Positions 32,340-42,292 of a stretch of DNA of 64,000 nucleotides are shown piece after piece. The translations under genes and the position numbers were made by a program. Source of the DNA: Trichodelitschia bisporula (lineage: Eukaryota > Ascomycota > Dothideomycetes > Phaeotrichales > Phaeotrichaceae); NCBI GenBank assembly GCA_010356995.1, contig ML996699.1, positions 754,416 through 818,415 of the forward strand, in the 5' to 3' direction. The notes below the pieces were generated by a model, which was not told where the DNA came from, searched no databases, and was given only the letters and a program-made list of their open reading frames with translations. Position 1 is the stretch's first letter. Every line of letters begins with the position of its first letter.

Positions 32340-34322
32340 ATGGACGAACACTTCATGCCACGACCCCAATTGACGGGCGAGACGAAGAAGTCGGCTTTCG
32401 ATGCCCTCTTCAAAGATAAACTTCCACAGATGGATCCCGCAACTCAGTCACCCGCGATGCATCAAGACCTGGCAAACCGACACGATGAAGCTCCTTCCAA
32501 AATCCTTTCGAAAACCCGTTCATTGTCCGACTCGGCCCCTCAACTCTCGCCGTCGCCTAAGTTCACGTCTGTACGGCAGTCTATGGACGATCACGGAATT
32601 ACACATCCTCTGCCTGAAACACCGCGGAAGTCTGGGCCTGGGCAACTCTCTCTACAGCTGCCATCTCGCGAGCAGCTGGAAAACCTCACCGGACCGAGCA
32701 GCCGCGCTCCGCTGTCGCCCCAAGTTGACACTCGCGGCGCATACGCCTCGCCTGCGAAGTTCATACCCCGCCACTCTCGCGGTCTCGAGTGGGCTCGCGC
32801 CTGCACCACGCTCCACCACTCCACCCTGGCCGAGCAGTCGTCGCCAGACTCTTCGCCTATAATCACGCAGAAGGGTATGAACATACCGAACCGCAGGATG
32901 TCAGTCAACTCAATGATGATTGATCCCCCGGCCATGGGATCGTGGTCCCAGGTACCCTCGGAACGTGGTGGCATCGCAAGCTCGCTGAGCAGCGTTAACA
33001 TGCTCGGCTCCGACTCGTCTAGCAGCGATTCGGACGATTGTGATCCGTTGGACATGGACGAGCACGACGATCCAGTGGTCACAACACCGCAGGTGCACCG
33101 GCACTTCAACCTTGGCTCCTCCACGCCGGTCCCCATTGCGCCTGCGCACGGTGCTGCTGGATGGCTTGGCATATTTACGCCTGGTGCTAGCACTTTTAGG
33201 AACGTGCACCGCGATAGACTTCGGAAGAAGCGTAGCCGACACAGCTCGAGCAGCGCTAGCGCTGCCAACAGCAACATTGCTAGCCCGGTTCCCGCCTCAC
33301 CCACGAGCAAAGGTGACACGGCTGGATACTTTGCACGCGCATCCAGTCGTCGGGAGTCCTTGAGCTTGGGTACCAGTGACTTGCACATTTCCTCGGGGAA
33401 TGACAGTGGTGACGAGGCTGCCATGAAAGTCCCCTCTACGCCTGGAGTAGAGCGAAGAGTCGTCTCCAGGCGGGGCAATCTACTGGTAAGTAAAGTTGCT
33501 GCCGTACCTTACTGGATGTGCTAACCCCCATAGCCCAAGCCCAGAGCATTCGGCCGCATTCGCGCGGAGCTCCAGGAAGAACAGATGCCTGTCGATACTG
33601 AAGTCAGACGGGAGGCTGAAGTAATTCGGCAAGTACGTGAGAACGACCCAACTGTCTCCAGGCCCTCTGTCTCCGCCCACTCCTCGCCAATCCTCCAGGA
33701 TGTGTCCGCGATCACGGAGTCTCTAGGTGCTATCCCCGAAGATCTGTCCCTCGACTCCTCCGGAAATGCAGGTTTCGTCAACAGAGGCGTCGCCGCTTCC
33801 TTCGGGTGGACGAACAACAACTGGAGCGGTGCCGCCGATGCCAGCACTCGCACCCCGCCTCCGCCTATGTTCCCGCGTGCGAACTCGGTAGCCTACAGCG
33901 AAGATGTGAACATGGACTCGCCTACCGGCTCCACTCCCTCCGCAACGATGAACGAACGTCCTAATGGATACCCGGCCGGCACGGTTATTTCGGCTGCTGA
34001 CGGCCTGCGCAAGAACAACAAGCGCCGTCGCGACGATGATCTGGACATGAACTCGATCAAGCGCCGCGCGGTGTCCCCTGGTCTGAGCGTTACGAATAGT
34101 CCCATCATGTCACAGTCACCTAATCAGCGGGGCGAGAATATGTGGGGTCAGTCATCGAAATTTCGAGGTCGGGAAGGATCTATCAGTGGGGTCCACGCTG
34201 GGGAGAGATCGAGCAGTAGTGGCAGCCTTGCCAATGTGACCCCTATTCTTGGGCCAAAGCGCATTGGGTTGCAGGGGATGACAGACATGCAAGGTCTGAC
34301 GGAAAAGATGAGTATTGAGTGA
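32340..34322 (+). CDS. Large disordered conserved ascomycete protein, function unknown
   Basis: Two exons, 32340-33485 and 33534-34322, with a 48-nt phase-0 intron; 644 aa. Most of it is low complexity and Ser/Pro-rich. Conserved islands are HSRGLEWARACTTLHHSTLAE (residues ~145-165), TRGNLL-like SRRGNLLPKPRAFGRIRAEL across the intron, and PVDTEVRREAEVIRQVREND. There is also an acidic DSSSSDSDDCDPLDMDEHDD stretch and a basic NNKRRRDDDLD…IKRRAVSPG segment that could be a nuclear localisation signal. I recall this pattern from many filamentous ascomycete proteins annotated only as hypothetical; I cannot give a function. The mix of acidic, basic and SP/TP-rich segments suggests a phosphorylated nuclear protein, which is inference. 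Confidence 0.8.
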
Positions 34323-34751
34323 GGGATTCACCGGCGTTTCTAAGGTACTGCACTTTCATCGGGGCGTTTTTTGATGGGATGGTACGGCGTCAAAGAGCGC
34401 TGATTCTGATACCCTTACGAAGGATTGTGATATGCATTAGGAAAATGTGATGGTATTCAAATAGGCGTTCCATTGTTTACTCTGTACTGCAAGCTGCGAG
34501 TAATTTGACCTTCGGTCACCAATATGCAAGTGTCGCTCACACTACGAGTCGTCATATCCCTCGAGCAACGGGTTCCCCGCTTCAATTAGCACCCTGCCAA
34601 GATTTACCCCATGCTCGCCATCAACGCTTGACCACCAGATGTCTCCCTGTCGGAGCTTGCACTTCATCCAAACGCCGCTTAATTCTGGTGCAAGCCTTTC
34701 GATACCCTTACTTCCTCACACTTCCGTTGTAGACCATTGTATGCGCCCAAC
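34323..34751. other. Intergenic region upstream of capping protein alpha
   Basis: 429 bp with the 3' end of the preceding gene and the promoter of the next, both on the plus strand. No TATA box is obvious and no gene is seen. Confidence 0.4.
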
Positions 34752-35876
34752 ATGCCCTCTCACGCAGACGCGCTAGCGTCGTTCATAGATTCTGCTCCTC
34801 CAGGCGAAGTAGATCCTGCCCCACCAACCCCGCCATTATAGTACGTCCGGCTCACATGTACACAGCTCTCCAATGTCACAGCCGGTATATCTCTCCCTAG
34901 GAAGCCGGCATACGGCGTATACGGTGCCTACGGATCGGATGTGTGCTGAACGAGAACAGCTCTCAAGAACCTGAGCGTCGACGATGCGGGATCGCTCAAG
35001 CCCGCGTACAAGAAGTACAACGAGGAACAACTCACCACGGTCAAGCTACCGGGTGGAAGCCAGCTCGTAGGTAGTTGGATATATATTACGGGCTAGGGCT
35101 GAGACGCGGCAGGTCATTGTCAGCAAGTACAACGAGCTTGAGGATGGACGTTACTACGACATCGAAGCGAGGACGAGCTGGGCTTTTGACCATGCTACCC
35201 AAGTGAGCTTCCTGTGCGGTTTGGTGGATAGGACTGACCGGAGACAGAAAGCCAGCGCGGTCCAAACCTACGTTCACGAGTCTTCGCACGAGGACTTGGT
35301 GTGAGTTCACCCCTTCGCGTCCATGCCCCTCTGACAGCGCTAGCAACTCGCTCTACAAGGCCCTCGCGGCACACGCCTCCGAGCACTACCCTTCTAGCTC
35401 AATAGGCGTGTTCCCCATCGAGAACGACTCTAAGATTGCCCTCGTCACCGTGGCCAACAAGTACAGCCCGAACAACTACTGGTGCGTACCCTCCTCCACT
35501 CTCAGCACATCCTAACAAAGGCAGGAACGGCCGCTGGCGCTCAGTCTACGTCTTCACGCCCGCCCCCTCGCCCTCACTCACCGGCTCCATCAACGTCGAC
35601 GTGCACTACTACGAAGATGGGAATGTGCGGCTGCTGACATCGAAGCCGCTGACCTTCAGCGTGGCCGGTAGCCCCAGCGCTGCAGACGTGCTGAAGCAGA
35701 TTGCGCAGGCGGAGCGGCGCTACCAGGAGGAGCTGCACCGTGGCTTCACGTCGCTGAGTGAGAATGCGTTCAAGAGCCTGCGGCGCCAATTGCCTGTTAC
35801 GCGCCAGAAGGTGGAGTGGGAGAAGATTGGCGGGTACAGGGTTGGGCAGGACATTGGCGGCGGCAGGCAGAGATAG
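34752..35876 (+). CDS. CAP1: F-actin capping protein alpha subunit
   Basis: Heterodimeric capping protein blocks filament barbed ends at cortical actin patches. Seven exons reconstruct a 273-aa protein (yeast Cap1 268): 34752-34808, 34866-34884, 34960-35066, 35113-35202, 35248-35300, 35338-35481 and 35525-35876. Exon 2 is only 19 nt, and joining it gives SFIDSAPPGELSNVTAALKN, matching the family's APPGELxDVVxDIK helix. Later blocks are diagnostic: YNEEQLTTVKLPGGSQ, VIVSKYNELEDGRYYD, FPIENDSKIALVTVANKYSP, NGRWRSVYVF, VDVHYYEDGNVRLLTSKP and the C-terminal RRQLPVTRQKVEWEKIGGY followed by RVGQDIGGG. Exon lengths sum to 274 codons with the stop. The gene looks intact and intron-dense compared with its neighbours. 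Confidence 0.93.
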
Positions 35877-36501
35877 ATGTCTCCACCGTTCTGGTATTCT
35901 CGGGGAATGGGCTTCTCTAAAAAGGCGGCTGGTGATGTCTGGGCTGCTTTGGTTGATAGTTCATGCAGCTTAAGACGGCGATACTACAAGCCCCGCTGAG
36001 CGCGCGGCGCTGCATATGGGGATCTACTTTGTCGACACCAACTCCAGTCAACACCCAACCTCTCCCTCCCCTTTCGTGAAACGCTCCTATCCTTCGTTTG
36101 AAACGTTTTCCGTAGTCGATGCTCGCCCTTAGGATTTACGCTAAAAGATACCTATTCCCCAATAATGGCCTTAAGATATTATACGCCTAAACCCCCTGCC
36201 CCCACTGTCCCAAAACTACACCACAAGCCCAAACCCAAACAGAATCAAGCCGTGCGCATAGTCCCGGCCACTCCCGCCGAGGAGCAGCCATATGGGGCCT
36301 ACGATACGGACCGCGAGTCATAGGTTGCGGATGGCGGGTTCGAGGAGGATTGCGGGGATGGGCTGGGCGTTGGGGTCGGGGCGGGCGGGCTGCGGGGCAG
36401 TCATTGTTGCCTAGCGGGGTACCGTATATATGCCCCTCAGCAGGCGGCGCGGTGGTAGTAGCAACAGCAACAGCAGCAACAGCAGGCCTAAGGAAACCAT
36501 A
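35877..36501. other. Intergenic, with a 52-codon open frame at 36165-36323
   Basis: Downstream of capping protein alpha. At 36165-36323 an ATG frame of 52 codons reads MALRYYTPKPPAPTVPK and ends QPYGAYDTDRES; it is proline/lysine-rich, but there is no independent support for translation. A (CAACAG)-type tract runs from ~36458 to 36484, next to the PAH-protein start. Confidence 0.35.
36425..36431 (+). promoter_or_regulatory. TATA box of the PAH-only gene
   Basis: TATATAT within GTACCGTATATATGCCCC, 77 bp upstream of the ATG at 36502. It supports this small gene being a separate transcription unit. Confidence 0.5.
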
Positions 36502-36902
36502 ATGTCGTTACCCCAGGCGGCTCCGGACCAGCAGCAGTCTACTACCACAAATCAGGCACGGCAACCCATTCTCAATGTAAGCCATTATGCTTCAGGTTAT
36601 CGGTGACGTTTCTTCTAACCCGAATCCAGGAAGCCCTGAGTTACATCGACCAAGTCAAGTTCCAGTTCGCAGACCAGCCAGACGTGTATAACCAGTTTCT
36701 GAGCCTCATGCAGGATTTCAAGATAGGAGCGTTAGTACCCAACGTATCTTCAGATCCTATTACCAAGGCTGATAATTCGCCGTGCAGGATTGACACGCCT
36801 GGTGTGATCGAGCGAATATCACGCCTCTTCGCAGGTAACCCTGGGCTCATCGACGGCTTCAATATCTTTTTGCCGCCGACCTACCCTGGAATTACGACTT
36901 AA
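36502..36902 (+). CDS. PAH-domain-only protein (Sin3-like, 96 aa)
   Basis: Three exons: 36502-36576, 36630-36730 and 36788-36902, introns of 53 and 57 nt, all GT-AG, giving 96 aa. After a short glutamine-rich start (QQQSTTTNQ) the protein is essentially one paired amphipathic helix domain as in Sin3: [69 protein letters not shown]. The Sin3 residues FLxxMxDFK, IDTPGVIxR and GFNxFLPPxY are all kept. Full-length fungal Sin3 proteins are about ten times longer with several PAH domains and a deacetylase-interaction region; none of that follows here. The splice junctions restore the domain exactly, so it is not simply a chance fragment. It could be a free-standing domain competing for Sin3 partners, or a truncated duplicate. 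Confidence 0.8.
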
Positions 36903-37915
36903 CCCCTTTTCAGCCATGGGCAAGAAGCCCTCCAGGCGTTCGTCCAAACGGCCCGGGCGCCGGAAAGCCGCGTGTAGCTTGAGCCGCTGCTGCTCTGATG
37001 CGGCGCGCCATGGGGCCGACGACAGCCTCCTGGTTAGTGTGTCATAGCGGTTTAGCCGCACGGCGGGGCGACGGAGCATACATTGTGGGCGGCAGCGACG
37101 AGGGGTTCTGGCATCGAAATCGTTCACGCCGAGTCCGGGCTACGTTCATGGATAAGAATCCCTTGGTCCTGTATGCTCTGAACATATGTCATGATGCTCT
37201 ACTGCCTTTGGAGGAGGAGCAGGATGCAGAAACGCACAGATCGCCACGCCATCCCCCACCGTCGTACCGCTTGATTCTAGAATGCAGAAATAAGAAGCCC
37301 CCTGCCGCGGCATCCATTCCTTCCCGCCGCAAATCTTCAGCCTCTGCATTCAAGCCTGAAGACCGTGTCCCAGCCGCCAATCAAGCAAGCATCTAACCCT
37401 CGATTTTGATACCCACACAATCTCCCTTTTTTACCTGCTACATGTACTCCATATTCCCAGCCCGCCGGCAACGCCCCGCCTGCCTCTCATCTGCGCCTCC
37501 CGGGCCCCTTCCGCGCGCTTATTTGGCCTGAAAAAGGTGGAGAGTTCTTCCTGTCCACGCGTTTTTGCGAGGAAGGGATATCATTGAGATGGAAGTGATG
37601 TCTCGTAGCGCGCGGGGAGCAAACGGGGGTGGCACGGCTGCGCCTACTAGGTTACGTAGCGTGTGCGCGGCGGTTTTGGGGGCGGTGCGTGAGGGGCGGG
37701 TTGGGAATGTCGTTGCCATGTGGACAGCAGCGTGGTGGTGAGGAGCCCGCAACGGGGTGACGAATGGTCGGCAACAACTTTTGTTCTTTTAGCTTGTTTG
37801 ACTTTGGACGGAGATGCTCGGCCAAGGTTTGAACTCGCGCGCGCTGGGCGGCGGGTTGATCGGCGTGGCGCCACGGTTTGCCAACAAGCTTGCGCTTGCG
37901 CTGGGCGCGGGGGGA
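36903..37915. other. Intergenic, no supported gene
   Basis: About 1 kb. A 132-codon open frame at 36998-37396 has no recognisable domain and unlikely composition. The stretch 37450-37915 is very GC-rich and leads into the promoter of the small cysteine-rich gene. Confidence 0.4.
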
Positions 37916-37922
37916 TATAAAA
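37916..37922 (+). promoter_or_regulatory. TATA box of the metallothionein-like gene
   Basis: TATAAAA inside GGGGGATATAAAATGGGGG, the clearest TATA box in the window. It is ~205 bp upstream of the spliced coding start, and the leader downstream contains a 61-nt intron. Confidence 0.6.
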
Positions 37923-38073
37923 TGGGGGTGTCCCGGTGTGGTTGAGATAGGAGCAGATCAGATCACCATCGACATTTGAAGCTTGAATTCACCGCTATCT
38001 GATATCAATTGCTTGCTCGCCATCGCTCTCGGACTTCGCTACTTGCTATCGTTACTGTTGCTACCCTTCTGAT

Positions 38074-38134
38074 GTGAGTTGGGCGGCTACGTCATGTCTC
38101 AATACTGGTTGAGCTGGGCTAACTGGCGGTGTAG
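38074..38134 (+). other. 5'UTR intron of the metallothionein-like gene
   Basis: GTGAGT at 38074, branch-site GGGCTAAC at ~38117-38124, acceptor GTGTAG ending at 38134. It lies in the leader; splicing removes an upstream ATG at the donor. Confidence 0.55.
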
Positions 38135-38181
38135 ACGTTCGAGTTCGACTCTTTACATACTTCCGCGAATATCCTCATAAA

Positions 38182-38301
38182 ATGGCCGGCGCCTCCATCA
38201 AGAAGCCTACCGTTGGGTGCCCCAAGTGCGGGTGCATCGCCTGTCCGGATGGCGACGGCGGCTACTGCGAGTGCTGCATCATTCCGTGCGTCATTCTCTA
38301 G
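38182..38301 (+). CDS. 39-residue cysteine-rich, metallothionein-like peptide
   Basis: The ATG at 38182 opens a 39-codon frame ending TAG at 38299-38301. It has eight cysteines at residues 13, 16, 18, 21, 29, 31, 32 and 36: Cx2CxCx2C then Cx1CC x3 C (GCPKCGCIAC … YCECCIIPC). This two-cluster arrangement with CxC and no signal peptide is the hallmark of small metal-thiolate proteins, and fungal copper metallothioneins are of similar size. A strong TATA box, a spliced 5' leader and an isolated position support a real, inducible gene. The hydrophobic end (IIPCVIL) is unusual for a metallothionein and leaves open a membrane-associated or stress-peptide role. The function is inferred from cysteine pattern only. 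Confidence 0.6.
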   Translation: MAGASIKKPTVGCPKCGCIACPDGDGGYCECCIIPCVIL

Positions 38302-39531
38302 TCGACGACATGAGCATGAGTTGGATATCTGGGGTGTTTGGACATGACCTTGGAAGTTTTTGGGTAGCGTTGGGCTCATTGGATGTTGGTTACGCTCGTT
38401 TGCCCTGTTTTGGTGAGGGTGTTCGGTCTGTGGGCTGGGCCCGCGGATGCCGGCGTTGGTGCCGGTTGATTGTTTGCGTGGAGCGTGGAGATATCAGCTC
38501 AGTCCCTAACTGTCTAATGGACAAAGTTGGTAGTGTTGATTCTGTTGCACCTCTCACAGAGTCTTTGCCATCCCGCGTGGGTGCTATGTGAGGGGCACGT
38601 TGTTAACAAGTGGTCCGTGCAAGGTCCTGCACTTCACAACTCGCTTTTCGACCTCCATCTTTCTCAACTTCAGGCCAAAACACTGACTTCTTAACTTCCA
38701 ACATCTACGGCATGCTTGACATCTCGCCGACGTCCGGATACGTGCATCTTGGCGAAAATAGAGTTGGCGCAAGGCTCAGCGGCTAACCCAGCGAGGCGGT
38801 TCCGCACGCACCTCCGCTTCCCGCGCGGCAAGGCTCTATTCGCTATCGTCGCTTTGCAGCCCCCTTGTCCTACAGGTACAGCTGTTACACAGAGCATGCA
38901 AGATGAGGCTCCGTCAGACGCGTGGCGTATCAAGTCTATGATTTGCGTGGGGTGCAGATGGTGATGTGGGGAGGTGCACTTGCCATTATGGCAAGCATGT
39001 TCTATCGCAGTTGTATTGTTAGCAGGCGCTAGGAGATATGAGGCAGGCTCCTATCACTCCTGGGGTAGGACGTGGGGACTTGTTTACACTATGCACATGG
39101 CAGTAGCATCAGGGCATCTTTCAACGAGCTTTTGTCTTCGCTTTCACCTATGTGACACTGCTCTCTACATCACCTTCGACCCTCTTGAGCGAGTGTCTTT
39201 CATCAAACTTTTGTTTTCATTTCCAACCTGTATGAGTGTGCTCTCTGCATCAGATGGCGGCTGCTGAAACTCACCCCTCCGACCCTGGTCTGTCAGGTAC
39301 CGGGTGTACAATCCATCAGTAGGCTGCGTCGGTTGTCCATGTCTGCTGTGCCGCAATCTCGAGGCTGAATTATTAGGCAGCTGTCGCGCCGTTCGTGAGG
39401 GCCGCTCTGTCTGTCGTTTCTTTCGGGCCGTTTCCTCTTTTTTTCCTGCGATTCAGATGTGAATTTGGTGTTGTTCCTCCTCGAAAGCCTTCTCTAATTC
39501 ATATAAGGTTCTCAACCTCACTCACTTACAT
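38302..39531. other. Intergenic, 3' flank of the small gene and promoter of the membrane gene
   Basis: 1.2 kb with no supported gene. Two related phrases on the order of 55 bp (around 39115-39185 and 39190-39250: AGCTTTTGTCTTCGCTTTCACC… / AACTTTTGTTTTCATTTCCAACC…GAGTGTGCTCTCTGCATCA) suggest an old short duplication. Confidence 0.4.
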
Positions 39532-41628
39532 ATGTCCGTCTTCAGCCCTGTCTGCCCGCTCCCCCCAGATGGCGTTGGATATGTCCATAGCCCCAACGTT
39601 CGCGGGACGTCCGACATCATATGGTCCAGCATCAGCATTCTGCTCTTGTCCACTTGGTCACTCCTACATCTCAACGTACCATCACACATTGAAGGCAGTG
39701 CGCTATCGAAACGGAAACGGATACAGCGGAACCTGTACCTGACATGGCGGAAGGTCAAATGGATGCTCCTGACCATGTTCGCCCCGGAATGTCTGCTGGG
39801 GTCGGCGTTTGCCGGCTATATATCGGCATGGAGGAGTGAGAAGGATATGTTGCGATTCGCGGCTGAGGATGACGTTGAGTGGTCTCTGATGCATGCCCAT
39901 TTGGCCAATATGGGCGGTTTCGTTGTGAGGTTTGATGTTTTGGAGGGGAAGCCTGGTGGCTCGCACCGGGGAAGTCATTATTCGGGGAGGGCTCACAGCT
40001 TGGTTGGGAGCTCTTCGATTGCGAATGGACCGGCTTCGCCTTCGACTGTGAGGGGACCTGCTTCGCCATCGACTTTACAAGTCCCAACTTCTCCTTCGGC
40101 AGTGAGAGGGCCGGGCTCTCCGCCGACTTTGCCTACACCGGGCTCTCCTCCGACTTTACCCACTCCAGGCTCTCCAGGTACGACACGATCTACCGTTCCG
40201 GGCGGCGACCTGTCCGATAGAGGAACAATGTCTCCTTCAATGTCGGCTCCATCGCCAATTGCAACTGTGCCCTACAGTCCATCCACCGGTCTTCCACCCT
40301 ACAGCCCATTTACAACGCAGGATCTAGAATCAGATATCCCGTTCATGGGCCTAGGCCTGGAACAAGAGATCCGGAGTCCGAGACTGAGCAGCTTCCCTGT
40401 CTTCACCGAGGACCACAACACGAAGACTTGGTCGACCTTCAGCCTCGTCGATGCGACTCCCCGAGTGCAGCGCCAGTACGACAAAATCATGAGTCTATCA
40501 GCACTAGCAGCCCGCAGTGAATGCCTCCCCTGGAAAATGGGAAAATCGACGTACTGGCGACGCTCAGCGGCAAATCTCAACGTAATCCAACGTGCCCTAG
40601 CCCTCCAGACGCCCCGACCCAAAGAATTCATGATCCCAGCGTACCTCAACCTCGCCGCCCTACAGGGAAACGTGTGGATACTGGATGCCAGACAGCTGTT
40701 TATCGCCCGGAAAACGGGAATAATCTCATCACTACCCGCCCTCCGCGAAGCCGACATCCAAGACCGAACCAAGAGCGACGGGGCAGTCAAACTCCTCGCC
40801 CTGACGCAAATCGCATGGCTGATCCTCCAGGTCATCATGCGCAGCAAGGAACATCACCCCTCAACACAGCTCGAAATCACCACCATAGCCTTCTCAGCTT
40901 GCGCGTTCCTCACTTACCTCCTCAGCTTCGCCGTCCCGCAGGACATCTCCCAGCCTGTCACGCTGCAGGCGGCGCGGTACCCAACCCCCGCTGAAGCTTT
41001 GCTGCTGGCCAACCAAGGCCCCGCGCCGTGGTTTGACGGCGTAGTGCTGGAGCGCTGGAGCTGGGGGCGGCGGGGGTACTGGATGCCCGACACCGCGCTC
41101 CACTACGTCGGGTCCGACCTGATGGGCGTGAAGCTGCACCGGTTCGGCCCGTTTTGGGGCGGGTCGGCGGTGGGAGGACTGGTGCTAGGCGCTGTGCATG
41201 CGGTCGCGTGGCAGATGGTGTTCCCGAGCGACTGGGAGAGAATGGCCTGGCGGATTGCGGCGATAAGCACGGCGGCGATTCCGCCGGTATATGCGGTTGT
41301 GCAGAGTATGTCGGCGGCGGTATTTATGGGGATTGCGGCGGCGGTGACGTGGTGGAGGGATCGGAAGAATAAGACGAAAGAGGGGGCTGGGCCTACTGCT
41401 TATGGATTCAAGAAGGATGACTGGGATGTGGACAGGTTTATGCGCCAGTTTCCCTTTCCGTGGAGGATTTATGTCTCGACCTGGTACACGACGCTGACGT
41501 TCGTGTCGACCGTGGCCTATTTTGGGGTCAGGTTATTTGTTTTGGTTGAGGTGGTCAGGAGTATGGCATTTCTACCACCGGGGGCTTTTGTGGCGAATTG
41601 GTCTGCGAACATTCCGCATTTGGGATAG
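39532..41628 (+). CDS. Multi-pass membrane protein of an expanded fungal family, function unknown
   Basis: Single-exon gene of 698 aa. Hydrophobic segments are IIWSSISILLLSTWSLLHL (residues ~29-47), WMLLTMFAPECLLGSAFAGY, LLALTQIAWLILQVI, IAFSACAFLTYLLSFAV, AVGGLVLGAVHAVAW, IAAISTAAIPPVYAVVQSMS and the C-terminal TVAYFGVRLFVLVEVVRSMA. Between the second and third, residues ~163-220 are built of Pro/Ser-rich repeats (GPASPSTV, PGSPPTLPT). Conserved soluble motifs include DDVEWSLMHAHLANMGGFV and LPWKMGKSTYWRRSAANLNV. The C-terminus FLPPGAFVANWSANIPHLG is a strong family mark. I recall large paralogous families with this layout in filamentous ascomycetes; none has a function I can name. Fragments of relatives occur at 20.3-20.7 kb, and its last segment is repeated downstream. 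Confidence 0.82.
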   Translation: MSVFSPVCPLPPDGVGYVHSPNVRGTSDIIWSSISILLLSTWSLLHLNVPSHIEGSALSKRKRIQRNLYLTWRKVKWMLLTMFAPECLLGSAFAGYISAWRSEKDMLRFAAEDDVEWSLMHAHLANMGGFVVRFDVLEGKPGGSHRGSHYSGRAHSLVGSSSIANGPASPSTVRGPASPSTLQVPTSPSAVRGPGSPPTLPTPGSPPTLPTPGSPGTTRSTVPGGDLSDRGTMSPSMSAPSPIATVPYSPSTGLPPYSPFTTQDLESDIPFMGLGLEQEIRSPRLSSFPVFTEDHNTKTWSTFSLVDATPRVQRQYDKIMSLSALAARSECLPWKMGKSTYWRRSAANLNVIQRALALQTPRPKEFMIPAYLNLAALQGNVWILDARQLFIARKTGIISSLPALREADIQDRTKSDGAVKLLALTQIAWLILQVIMRSKEHHPSTQLEITTIAFSACAFLTYLLSFAVPQDISQPVTLQAARYPTPAEALLLANQGPAPWFDGVVLERWSWGRRGYWMPDTALHYVGSDLMGVKLHRFGPFWGGSAVGGLVLGAVHAVAWQMVFPSDWERMAWRIAAISTAAIPPVYAVVQSMSAAVFMGIAAAVTWWRDRKNKTKEGAGPTAYGFKKDDWDVDRFMRQFPFPWRIYVSTWYTTLTFVSTVAYFGVRLFVLVEVVRSMAFLPPGAFVANWSANIPHLG

Positions 41629-41652
41629 GAAGGCGGCATTGGAGAGTCGTTT

Positions 41653-41778
41653 GTGTCTACCGTGGCCTATTTTGGGGTCAAGACATTTGTGTTGGTGGAG
41701 GTGGCCAGAAGCATGGCATTTTTACCCCCCGATGCCTTTGCAGCGAATTGGTCGGCGAATGTTCCGCACTTTGGGTAA
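41653..41778 (+). pseudogene. Second copy of the membrane gene's terminal segment
   Basis: Reads VSTVAYFGVKTFVLVEVARS, MAFLPPDAFAANWSANVPHF and G before TAA, a near copy of the last 42 codons of the preceding gene (~41503-41628), starting 24 bp after its stop. Substitutions are mostly conservative, so the copy was either selected for a time or is recent. Confidence 0.85.
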
Positions 41779-41846
41779 ATGTCTTGGGAGCATTTTGGAA
41801 TTTTCCGTCAGTCTTTCTGAGCGCATGGACCGCTCTCTGCGCTCTT

Positions 41847-41950
41847 GTCTATTTTGGGGTGAGGGCTTTCATATGGGTGGAGGTGGCTCGGAGCATGGCG
41901 TCTCTCCCGCCGGAGGCGTTTGCTGGCAATTGGTTTCCCATTTCGGGTAG
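41847..41950 (+). pseudogene. Third, more diverged copy of the terminal segment
   Basis: Encodes VYFGVRAFIWVEVARSMASL, PPEAFAGNWFPISG. The 25 residues upstream (FPSVFLSAWTALCAL) also resemble a hydrophobic family segment. A further fragment, CTTGGGAGCATTTTGGA, occurs at 41783-41799 and again at ~42121-42137, hinting at a fourth decayed unit. Confidence 0.75.
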
Positions 41951-41966
41951 ACGTTGGTGGTGGTAG

Positions 41967-42292
41967 GGGTTGGGCGGTCATTTGTACGTAACGTGCAGGA
42001 GGCGGGAGGCGGGCGTTTGTATTCTTGTAGGTAGAAAAGGCGCATTATTTGGGCAGGAAACCACAGTCCAAAGGGTCGTTTGTGGAGGCAAGCATCCCGG
42101 GAACCCAACTAGCTGACACGCCTTGGGAGCATTTTGGATTGGAACCTGAGATGTAATTTTGGGCGTTGGATAGATACTCACGAATAGATGACTCCATGAA
42201 CGTTATCCCTTTTCTACCGTGGCCTTCCAGAGGCTCACCCGCAACAACGCCTTCTACCAGGGCCTATACTGGCCATACTGGCCATACTGCGC
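41967..42292. other. Intergenic between membrane gene copies and MFS transporter
   Basis: About 330 bp, converging with the MFS gene. No gene is seen apart from the remnant phrase near 42121. Confidence 0.4.
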
